Below are positions 53,831-64,000 of a stretch of DNA of 64,000 nucleotides, piece by piece. The position numbers were made by a program, and so were the translations under genes. The notes under the pieces are model-generated. The model ran no database searches. It was not told the origin of the DNA and was given only the letters and a program-made list of their open reading frames with translations. Position 1 is the first letter of the stretch. Each line of letters opens with the position of its first letter. This DNA is from Anastrepha obliqua (taxonomy: Eukaryota > Arthropoda > Insecta > Diptera > Tephritidae). The stretch is taken from NCBI RefSeq assembly GCF_027943255.1, contig NC_072893.1:32510001-32574000 (forward strand). The letters are read 5' to 3'.

Positions 53831-56162
53831 GTTATAGGAGATTATTTTGAAGAGAATGAAATAAATATAAATTAATAGTCGAACCGTTTTCGTTTTATTC
53901 ACGAATTCCGGGTACTTTTTGAACAAAAGGTGCATACATACAAAATCCCAAAGAAATTCCGTCATCAGAAACCAATCAAAAACTCATCTAAACAACCGTC
54001 AACACGTGTTTTGTGCATAAAGTCCAAACCGCCGCTCTTGAGTAAATACAAAAATACGCAAAGTGCACATCCAATGGTTTTAAAGCGACAAATGCAATAG
54101 CGTTTAGTTTAGTGGGTATACATTTCAGTAGTACCATCAGCGATGCGTTGAATTTTGAATGGGGGTGACAGCAATAAACCGCTGACTAAACGAACTTTGT
54201 ATTTGCAAACATGTGAATGCACATGCGAACATACATATGCATCTACATGCAAAGATTGCAGCGTATTGTGTATAAAACGAAAGCTCACTTGCAAGTGCAA
54301 CTGTGAGTGATTACGAAAGCAACGCAGAGACAGCAACAGCGGCAAAACTCGTAGCAGCAATGACATTTACAGTAACAGAGAGAAAGAGGAGCACCAGCAA
54401 CGTGAATGAGATTAATACGTATGTCCATATGTACACAAATGTAATACGCTTATAAACACACAAATTTGCATACTCGCACAAATGTCAATCACTTATAAGC
54501 ACCGTGAAGAAATAAGGAAGAAATATTCAATGAAACGATGTAAGGGTGCCTGCCCATTTCACGCAATTTGCACTTGAAACGCAAACAACAGCAATCATAG
54601 CACGACGGTGGTATTGGCAAAAGCAACCGAGGCAACAACAAATTCAACAAACTTTTCCGCTCTTCTTCGTAGGTGTGTATAAAAATAAATTATTCACAGA
54701 AGCACAAATGCCAAAAAAAAAACAACTAACTAGTAGAAAAAGAAACGACACAATCAGCCATCGACCAGCCGACCAACTGACCAACTTAAGCGGACAGTAG
54801 GCCAAAGCAAGAATTATAAGCAACAGCCCAAAGGACCGCTGGCAACAGGCACGGACGACTTGTATAAAAACGATTAATTGAGGCTAAGCAATTGAAAGCA
54901 AAGTATTTCTGTATGAAAATAGTCGATATTTGAAAATCGTCTCTGAGATTACGTCAAGATTTCTTCCTATACATGATTGAATTGATGGTCTAGCAAAATT
55001 GCTGATTATTGCGGCTTAGCCCCTTCGTACATTCGACTTGTCAGAGGAATCACTTCCAATAGAGGCAGCAATACATAAGTACCTATGTATGTGCACACAA
55101 ACAGAGACACACTGTGTGTCAGATTTGTTTTGTATTCTAACCTTTTTTATATACTATATACATATATAAATAAATAAATATGTATAAACGTTTTCGAATT
55201 ACATATTTTTTATCAGGTCTAACTGGCTGCTGAATTAAACTGGCATGGAGTGGCGACTGTGTCAGCACTATCAGTAGTCATTCGTACGAGTATCCGTGTC
55301 CGTGCAAACATTCGCATAATTATTGCACACGTACGTGTATGTGTACGTTAACATATATACATATATAAACTTGTATATGCATACAAATGCGCGCACACTG
55401 TTCAAGTGTATGGTTATGTATCTCATAAGTAAACATTTTGTATTACTAGAAGCCCATTTTTTCTGTTTATACCAACGAAATTTAATTGTTTGAGCCATAT
55501 TTTTAAGGCAGCTTGATTTATTATGTTATTTCCGTTTTTCTGTTAAACTGTTTTATTTTTTTATTTTTTTTTTTTTTTATTTAATTTTGCCATTTTCAAA
55601 AGTTATTTCGGGAATTTTTAAACCGTTCATACATTTGTACATACTGTCACATACATACATACATAGAAATGTATGTATGCACATAAATGTGCTGTGTGTT
55701 TTTATTTATATTTTTTGCACCAAAACTCACTCACACGAAATATGATTACCGCCTCTATCTCCGACACAGTCTCCGTCACCGTCACTGTAGCTGTTGGAAC
55801 AGCCGTCCTCCACGTTTCAGTTTCACGTTCAAAGAGGCTGTATATTTGTGCAGCTACAATACAAAACCACCGCCGCGTACGTATTTCACACTCGTCACTC
55901 GTTCACTCATTCGCTCCGAATGCCTTACGTCGAAGACTGTGACTGACGAAAGCATTCAACGGCAACGCAGAGACGGCCAAGCAACGAAAGCGACTACGAC
56001 AACGATTCACAGTGGGTAATTTGTCAAAAAATCGCATGTTTGTCGATATAGGCATTGCCTCAGATTGATAGAATACAAAATTACGTCGTCCCAGGTCCCT
56101 GACTTCAGCACAGAAAGCAAACAAACGAAAAGAAGAGGAAGAATAACCGAAAGCACGTGGAA
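53831..56162. other. Non-coding DNA, microsatellite-rich
   Basis: TACATACATACATACATAGA near 55650 and similar; T-run at 55555-55580. Short frames only. Confidence 0.45.
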
Positions 56163-56424
56163 AGTCGCCGTTGCCGAATGGGTTTGTGCGTGACTACCAT
56201 TCGGAATTCGGAGAACGTTGGCTCGAATCTTCATGAATTGAAGAAAAACTTTTTTCTAATAGCGGTCGCCCTTCGGCATGCAATGGCAAGCCTCTGAGTG
56301 TATTTACCGTTCGTAGTCGACTTAAAACTGCAGAACCCTCCATTTGTGGCACAACATCAAGGCGCACGCCTCAAATGGCAGGAGTAGCTCGAACGAACAC
56401 CCAACAAGAGTGTACGCGCCAATT
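56163..56424 (+). repeat. tRNA-derived SINE, copy 4
   Basis: Sense copy: head GTCGCCGTTGCCGAATGGGT (A box), GGCTCGAATCTTC (B box), body with AAACTTTTTTCTAATAGCGG, end GTGTACGCGCCAATTATTTA. Younger-looking head than the intronic copy 5. Confidence 0.85.
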
Positions 56425-59400
56425 ATTTATTTAATTTTAAGTGGAAAGCCAATAATTATAGAATACTTCCTGGTGGAAGCAAAGAAAAATACTGTATTAT
56501 TGTCATTCGCGGAACACACGGACCTTAATTTGAATTTTTTTGTTCGCTTTAAAAAGCAAAATATTCACAAACAAGTAACTTTGCATATAAAATTCTTTTT
56601 TTTCTGTGCTGACGTTACTAAAACACCAAATTCGCCACGAAAAAATTACGGATTTCTGATGGTTTTCTCACCACATTTGTATTCTCTACGTCGTGATGGC
56701 TTCCTGACTTGCAGGCGAGGGCTTTATGGAATATCATATATAATGGTGAAAGGTGAACGGAATTAACAGCATAATAATTTCTTATCTGAAAATCCTTTAG
56801 AGACGATAGTGCAAAGAAAGTCGTCACAGAATCTGTGCTGCAAAGGATTTGATAATTTTTCGTTTTATCCTGAGCGCATCACGCAACGGTAACACCAAGG
56901 AAAAATCAGGGTTGTTGGTTCCATATGCTCTTGTACTTACTTTCCGTTTTTCGCTAACTAAATGGGAAAGAGTATCACGTAGCAGTGGATATTGAGTCGC
57001 ACTATCTAGGTGCACTTTCTCCATAAAGACACACTGTGCAAAGTCGACAATGACGACAACAACACTAATGGTACAGAACGAGCCCGCAAGAGGAAGCAAC
57101 AAATATAAAAACAAAACAAATTTGGTTGGGAAAAGAATTTTTTTCGTTTTTTCTCGTATATTTTGTATATAAATAGATGAATACAGATGTTTGTATAAGT
57201 GTGTGTATGTATGCACATATATGTACATGCACTTGTATTTATATAGTTACATACATATGGTACATATGTATTTATCATATAAAATATCTATTAAATACAA
57301 ATATATATTATTTATTTACATATGTACGTATATATGTACATACATACATCCTTTTTTTAATCAATAAGTCGAGTACCGCCTTTAACGGCACGTGTACTGA
57401 ACTAAAGTAAAATAACAATAAGCCAAAAATAATAAAATTTAAAGTGTATTATAACAACAATAAACCAATAAAACCACAATGAGCAGAAACACCTGAATTC
57501 AGAGCTACCGATAAATATTCACACCAATTATTTTGTCACATTTTTGTATGTTCATACAAATATACATAAATATGTATATTATATATTAATACGCATCAAC
57601 CATTTTCGTAAAAAACGCACAATGACGACGTCGCCAACAACGACAAGAATTCACACATATGTATGTACATATATATATGCATACATATATGTATATGTGT
57701 ATCTACGTCGACATTATCTAGCCACTAGTTAGGTGATCATGCCGTTACCCGTCCTTCTCCAAGCTCGCAATCATCAGCCATATCACATACATTTCACATA
57801 CACATATGTACGTAAGCACTGAAGAAAAAACCTATACGTATTATCATACGACACAACATTCTCATTCGTTACAGTAACTCCATAGCAGCTGTTTTGTATT
57901 TATTTATTTATTAATTTTTTTCGTAAAAGGACGTTCTCAAGTGGTTTTCAAGAAGAGAGCAAAAGCTTTATTACGTACCACCTCATCCAAAAGTTATATA
58001 TGTACATATGTACATACAAACTCGTATGCATTAGCCGATTGTGTTCTCATGGTTTCGTAGAGATACGATACCTGTTGTATTGTTGTTTTTGTGGGATGTT
58101 GCTGGGTGCTTGCGTCTTCAAAATTGTCGCTGTCGCAATTGTTGACTTTGCAGTTAATCCCGTTGTTAGCTTTTGTTGTCACTATAATCAACCCGACTGA
58201 CTAACTAACTGGTCGACACTGTCACCCTCGCTGAACTGGCATAGTTCGTTGCTGCATATAAACAACAGCTATCTACACACATGCATACTATTTATGTACA
58301 CATTTATACTCACTACATCACTCTTCTTTCGGCTTTGTGTGTGTATCGAACATATCGTGTCGTATTGGTAGAGAGTATTCGTCAGATACAAAAACAAATC
58401 GAAAACGACATTGAATTGTTAAAAAAAGTAAAAAATTAAATTTAATTTAATGGAAGACTAATTGGGAGCTTATAAATACCTACATACATACATTCATACA
58501 TATAATGTGCAAGAAACAAGCGTATCTGAGTATGGCGAGGTAAAAGTTCGTGATTCCACAGTTTCAATCATTCCATACTACCGTTTCTCACATCATTGCG
58601 GATGTGTGTTCAAATACATATGTAGGATAAAAGAATATGGGGCTGTTGGTTCAATAACTTGCAGCGCGAAAATTTGGTAGCTGGAAATTCAATTTAACAA
58701 CCAGGCATTACCACTTCTACACCGGTACCTTCAAGGTAGATTGTGAGATTAGGCAGGGATTTACGCTGACCCCCTGGCGTTAAGACGAACCTTCCATCTG
58801 ACTGATTTTGCGATTGTTTTCCAGGCGAAAATATTTGCTATTGCCAAAGACTGTCTTTTTCTGGAGCGTGTTAATTAAACAATGCAGAACCCTTTAGAAA
58901 AGTGTCTGCGATAAGCTGTTGATAGACTTAATTTGTATTCGTGGTCATGGAAGCTAACCAGGCCTCCGTCATTTTTAGCAATCGTCAAATATGTAGCGTA
59001 AAGTATCTAACTACAGAGCTTCCAAACTGTTACCACACTCTTATGGCCTGCATATAACCATTAGAGAATATCTGATCTGAAATCGAAACCCAGGCCTGAT
59101 GTCCCACAATGATTCCTGCAGCAGCTGCAAATGCAAGGATGATAGATTCCAAGTTTGGCCATCTGCAGCAAAATTCTGAGAGTAACTTCGGTTGCCACGA
59201 CACCAGGTACTCAGAAACAGAATTCTACCCGCTCATTTCACACATGGCTGTGGTAATTTTTTTCGTATATCACCAACACAATCCCAGTTTCTTCGTAAAC
59301 AAACCGCTATCATGACCACGCTTATGTCCAAGAATGATAGAAAGAAGATTGCGCCCATCAGAGAGTACGTGACGTCACGCTTTTCCAAATTGTGCAGTAT

Positions 59401-61226
59401 TGCCAACCATTTGCTCTTCGTAATAAATTTAATGCTTTTTTATACCGAATATGCGAAAATTTTGAAGTTCCGTGTTTGCTTCTTTTTTTTTAATTTAAAG
59501 CTACCGAAACCTTAATTTAAAAAAAAACTGTATTATTATACAAAAGAAGGTTAAAAAAGGCCACTCTGAGAAGATTTTAGTGCTAATGAAAATTAGTTGG
59601 TTTCTTATAAAATTTGATATTTTGAAAGTGTGAATTTAATTTTTTGCTCCTTTTAAGATTATGCAAGAATATTAAATGTCCCTCTCTCAACTATTCTTAA
59701 GATTGAAAACCTTTTTACACATTTTAAAAGGCGTTTGAATTTACTGAATGCGGATTAAAACCATAGAGGTGTAATCGTTCTTCCCGCGATCAATCCCTAG
59801 TGGGACATAGGGCATCAAGAGGTGTATTCATTGTAAAAATAAGCCTCAAAATACCAGAATATACTAAAGAAACCATACTGACATTTTTACAAAAAGAGTA
59901 CCTTTTCTAGTTACATTACCTCAAATTTAGCAAATAAGTCGTTCCCTTAACAAAATAGTCTCGCTTAACAAAAAAAAAATCATAAATTAAATTGTACATA
60001 AGCATAACACATTTATTTAAAAAAAAGCACATTCTAAAGACAATTTGTCACGCATACAAAGTTCTTTTAGTGATTCAATACAAATTTGGTGTTTTATTTT
60101 CTTTAAATGGGCATTTTAGTGCGTTTTTATATCCAAAGCTAGGCAACACTGCAGTAGGGAGAGAGAGATGTGACTGCCGAAAGCAGAAGAAAAAAAGTAA
60201 AGCTAAATAAAACTGAGTGAATTATTTAACTAATTATTAAAAAATGTATATTTTACAAAATTATAAACATTACATTTTAATTAAAACAGGCTAGAAAAAT
60301 GTCATGAAGAAAGAACTAAAACTCCGAAACTAAATAACAAAAAAAAAGCTAAATGAAGTTACGAAAATGGTAATCTGGCCATACTGGAGCTAAAATCACG
60401 TAACTCGTTGTCAAATTCGCTGAGAGCAAAGTAACGGGACCACGATAGGCGCCATCTCATTATTCTTTCCATCATGGCTTATGTCAGTCAATCAGCTCTT
60501 TCCTTCAAAATCGCTGAGAGACTAATACGACACCTTCACTATGACGTCAAAGCTGTACTTACTCTCTACCACCTCGGCGTTGAGTCTTATGGTGCTCACA
60601 CTCACCAATATGACACTGCCAAAATTCTTGCGAGACATAGGTACATACATATATATGTGCCTCCATGGTATGGTATACTCGTATTAAATCTAATCTAATT
60701 AAAATCTTCAGTAAAATGTTGAGATTAACCTGATGATAAGAAGAAATGAAGTAAAGTTAAAAATGTTGTATGTATGTATGTAAATATGTATATTCCTTCT
60801 AGCTAGTATATGAGTGAAATATAATTCTTCTCACTCTAACTACCATGTAACTACAAAATGTTGAAACTATAATGTTAAGAAACAGTCTTTCGAAAATAAT
60901 AAAAAATAAAATAAAAAAGCATCCAAATTAATGCGAGTCGAATTTATATAAAATATTGCGTTCATGAAGCAAATAATTTGTAACAATTGTAGCCAAAAAG
61001 CTTGCAAAGTAGGGGAAAGTGAGAGAGCAAAATGATATTTCATTTTGAGGGGAAGTTGCAAGTTTTTACTGGATAATTTTTTACTTGTAAGAATTTGCAA
61101 GTGAGAAATACAGCAAATCGCAAACTAAAAATAAGCATAAATTCAAATTTGCGTACTGAGTCCAAGCTTTAAATTTAAATAAAAATTGTGATTAAAATTG
61201 GGAACGTATAAATATGTACATATATA
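56425..61226. other. Non-coding DNA with dense TATG/TACA tracts
   Basis: Microsatellite-rich (57180-57360, 57640-57700). A weak RT-like peptide FKVDCEIRQGFTLTP at 58722-58780 may be a LINE scrap. Nothing else recognised. Confidence 0.45.
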
Positions 61227-61790
61227 AAGGGTGGCTAAGTTTCAAGGGCCGGTGTTGATTTTGAATAAATAAAATTTTTTTAGAAAATTATTGTCATTTC
61301 TCTTTATTATGATAATATTGGTATGGCTCAAAAAAATATTGGCGAAATGACCGCCGCGGCCTCGGCGGCGCACCTCCAAAGACCACCAAATGCAAATAGT
61401 TCCTTATCTAAAGGGTGGTTAAGTTTCAAGGGCCGGTGTTGATTTTGAATAGAGTACAATTCTTTTAGGAAATTATTGTCATTTCTCTTTATTATGATAA
61501 TATTGGTATGGCTCAATTACGTATGGAACAAAATATCGGCCAAATAGCCGCTGTGACTTCGGCGACACACCTCCATCCGATGGTCCAAATTTTCGATGAC
61601 GCTGAGGCATAGTTGAGGTTCTATGCCGTTAATGTGCCGAATTATCTCATCCTTTAGCTCTTGAATTGTTGCTGGCTTATCGACGTATACCTTTTCTTTC
61701 AAATAACCCCAAAGAAAGAAGTCCAACGGTGTCGTTGACGTTTAGGTGTGGGTCACATTCAACATCGGTCCTTGAAATTTAACCACCCTT
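61227..61790 (-). mobile_element. mariner-derived element with duplicated end
   Basis: Left end AAGGGTGGCTAAGTTTCAAG (61227) and right end CTTGAAATTTAACCACCCTT (to 61790), flanked by TA. The left end with 100 bp of following sequence occurs again at 61411 (AAGGGTGGTTAAGTTTCAAG, also after TA), so 61411-61790 is either a complete small element beside a broken one or a partial tandem duplication. The minus strand encodes the transposase C-terminus. Confidence 0.9.
61517..61726 (-). pseudogene. mariner-like transposase C-terminal fragment
   Basis: DFFLWGYLKEKVYVDKPATI then LKDEIIRHINGIEPQLCLSV and RMEVCRRSHSGYLADILFHT before a stop. This is the end of an insect mariner-like transposase (related to 44536). 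No catalytic block remains. Confidence 0.88.
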
Positions 61791-61792
61791 TA

Positions 61793-64000
61793 TATAAATA
61801 TGATATATAAATATATTTTAGTTAAAATTTAGATAATAGGTTTTTTTTTCAGATAAATTTGAAGTATTGGCCCATGATATAGAGGTATGTACTTCTGAAC
61901 CACTGCCTCCAGTCACCATTCCTGCAGTTTACGAAACACAAATCGAAAGCATTGAAGGTTTCTTTTGTGTTTTATGATTGTATTTTTTGGTTATTAACTA
62001 ATTTGACAATATATGCATATACATACATACATGCATAGACGGAAGCGAGGAAAATATGAAGAAAGCTGTGATTGCCACAGCAATACAATTGCCAATGGGA
62101 TGTTCTTCTCTGACAGCGATGATGAAGTGGAACAAATCCTTGTGGACAAAATAAAATCGTGTGGTGCTTAGCTCGTTATTTTGCATTTTATTTGCTTTAT
62201 TTTATTTTTTTAATGAGAGCTAGCTCAACAGAAACAAATTAACTTTTTGTGACTTTTCACGCCAACAATTTAATCAACTGATCGTAAAACTTGCAAATTG
62301 TTTCTGGTTTGGCATTCGTGTTAATTTTTTGATATTTTTCTCTTTAAGAGCAAATTCTCGGAAATGAAGTTACTGGCAAGTTGCTGGATAATTTTTACAC
62401 TAACATATCCAATATTAATCTTAATATTTTGAGAATAAAGTGTTGTTAAAATACCAGATGATTTCAATTGTGGGTTGTCTTGTTATTGACATTTCTTTTT
62501 GCTCAAATATTGAATTTCATTCGGTATTATGCCACGAAATGAATTGCAACATTTTACACTCTTAAACTCATTTTCGTAGTGAGTGCTGTTTTGTGCGAGA
62601 AAAAAAGAGGTTGTGTGTAAAGTCGGTTTACTGACGATAGTTTAACGTGACAACGTCATAAGAAAATGCTGATGGAATGCTTGCATTAAGATATAGGGAG
62701 ACACTCCCTTTCATTTCCTACTTTTCCTATCATCGTCCTATTCTCAACAGAGAAATGCACACAGGAAGAAGGCATATGCAAATACAAATATGTGAATTTA
62801 TATACATATGCGCATATACATACATATATATGCTCACTCAAGTAGGAGAGAGCCAGATGTCGAACGTTGCCGAACGCGGGGGCCGATTGTGCCTCTTTGT
62901 TGTTCGTTCCGCGCTCTCGCTTGCAGTTTCAGCAAGATAACGCCGCATTTTTGGTGCGTTCATCCGGCTACATCGAATTATAAGACGTTATCACGTCAAA
63001 AACATATTTTCTACAAGCGAGCCAGCTTATAGCTTCAAGAAACCAGGCGCGTTCACTTTTGTGAATAAAGAGCTAAAATTTGGCACATATTGTCACTCCC
63101 TTATAAGTAAGGTAAACGTATAAAATTGTACTTAAATTTCAATAATATTGTTTGAATGTTTGCTTTGCTTCAATTCTCAATGCCCACTCAACCGTTCAAG
63201 CGTGGTTTAATTAATATATTCAACAAGAATACGAGCTTTGCTATTTTCAATATATGCATTCACGCTTCGTCTCTCTGAGCTAACAGAGGGAGAAGTTTCG
63301 GATCTCCACCATTTCATCTGGCATAACAAATATTTCAATAAGACTAAGTAACTCGATTAATATAACGCATCCCGATTAGAGAGATTTGCCTCCTGCCGTT
63401 AATCATACCACCGGATGAGATTATGAGATTTTCTCACATAAGTTCTCTCAATCTAACCTTACCTTATAATGCCACAATCGTGTTACACAACCAGCTACGA
63501 TGCGAGAGTATGAAAAAAATTCACGTCTGTAGCGAATTTCTCTTTATGCTCGGAATTGGTAATGTTTTTTGTATTATATTTTTATTTTTATTTATTATAT
63601 TTTTCTATATTAAAGAACACGAAATCAAAGTGTTGCACTAAAAAGCTTTGAACTGCGTTATTTCGCTCTATTTCATGAAAGGGTTTTTCTTTCCCGCCAA
63701 TTTGTGTAGCAACAAATAAAAACAAAAATCAAATAATAGTTACGTAAAATCAACAGCTTAAAGCTGTTTGCAAACGCGTGCAAAACTCGAAGCTAACGAC
63801 AAAGAAGTAACAAACAGAAGCCGGCACCTGTTATGGTAGAGAAATAGGAGCTCCTATGCAAAAATATAATTGTCGATATCTGAGAGTGAAAATCTAACAG
63901 CTAAAGACTTATGTATGCATGCAATTATGCGAGTGTAAATTGTAAGTGAAATCCATAAAGTGATTTTTTACTACATCCAACTACCAGACATACTTCTAAC
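61793..64000. other. Non-coding DNA to the window end
   Basis: TATG tracts at 62010-62030 and 62800-62830. No gene or mobile element recognised. Confidence 0.45.

Noticed and set aside
55673..56019. Overlapping frames of 89-110 codons
   Set aside because: Two frames over the same low-complexity bases, neither with recognised similarity; one is followed by a SINE.
58722..58780. RT-like peptide FKVDCEIRQGFTLTP as a LINE
   Set aside because: Only about 15 residues match a common RT motif, with no neighbouring RT blocks; kept as a remark only.

Overview
The window looks like a euchromatic piece of an AT-rich dipteran genome, most likely a tephritid fruit fly. That placement is inferred from three things: one spliced gene whose protein closely resembles Drosophila CrebB (dCREB2), many TATG/TACA microsatellites, and the mixture of Tc1, mariner, non-LTR (LINE), SINE and Helitron remnants. 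Species cannot be fixed from sequence alone. No rRNA, free-standing tRNA, CRISPR or bacterial-type operon was seen.

Host gene. CrebB lies on the minus strand between 5657 and 15427. Five coding exons (15427-15218, 15126-14956, 14795-14624, 6134-5991, 5865-5657) have GT/AG borders and matching phases and join into a 301-residue CREB: an N/S/T-rich and Q-containing activation region, a KID with the PKA site RRPSY, and a C-terminal bZIP. The KID-to-bZIP-side intron is about 8.5 kb and is loaded with mobile elements. Directly after the UGA stop, in the same frame, 171 further sense codons run to a TAA at 5141 and look strongly protein-coding. This is the most interesting host signal here: candidate stop-codon readthrough or an undescribed long isoform.

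Mobile-element landscape. 1-4 kb: LINE and mariner scraps, two TTAA- or TA-flanked MITEs. 7-15 kb (inside CrebB): a TTAA MITE, two mariner derivatives, SINE copies, a LINE tail and a 675-bp foldback palindrome. 16.6-19.3 kb: an antisense non-LTR element (endonuclease plus reverse transcriptase) split by a Jockey-like LINE tail with a perfect 11-bp target duplication. 20-25.3 kb: three different Tc1-like elements in a row; the first (20275-21898) has matching ends and an uninterrupted 329-aa DD34E transposase. 25-36 kb: two related TTAAGGGGGG MITEs, another Tc1 and mariner derivative, a LINE fragment with a 13-bp duplication, and a 111-bp tandem array. 36-44 kb: LINE tail, SINEs, mariner, and a 2.27-kb internally deleted Helitron whose retained ends and fused Rep-N/helicase-C coding regions are clear. 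44-54 kb: several LINE and mariner fragments, some nested. 54-64 kb: mostly microsatellite-rich non-coding DNA with a SINE and a small mariner derivative.

The genes do not form a pathway. One regulated transcription-factor gene sits in a neighbourhood repeatedly colonised by transposons.
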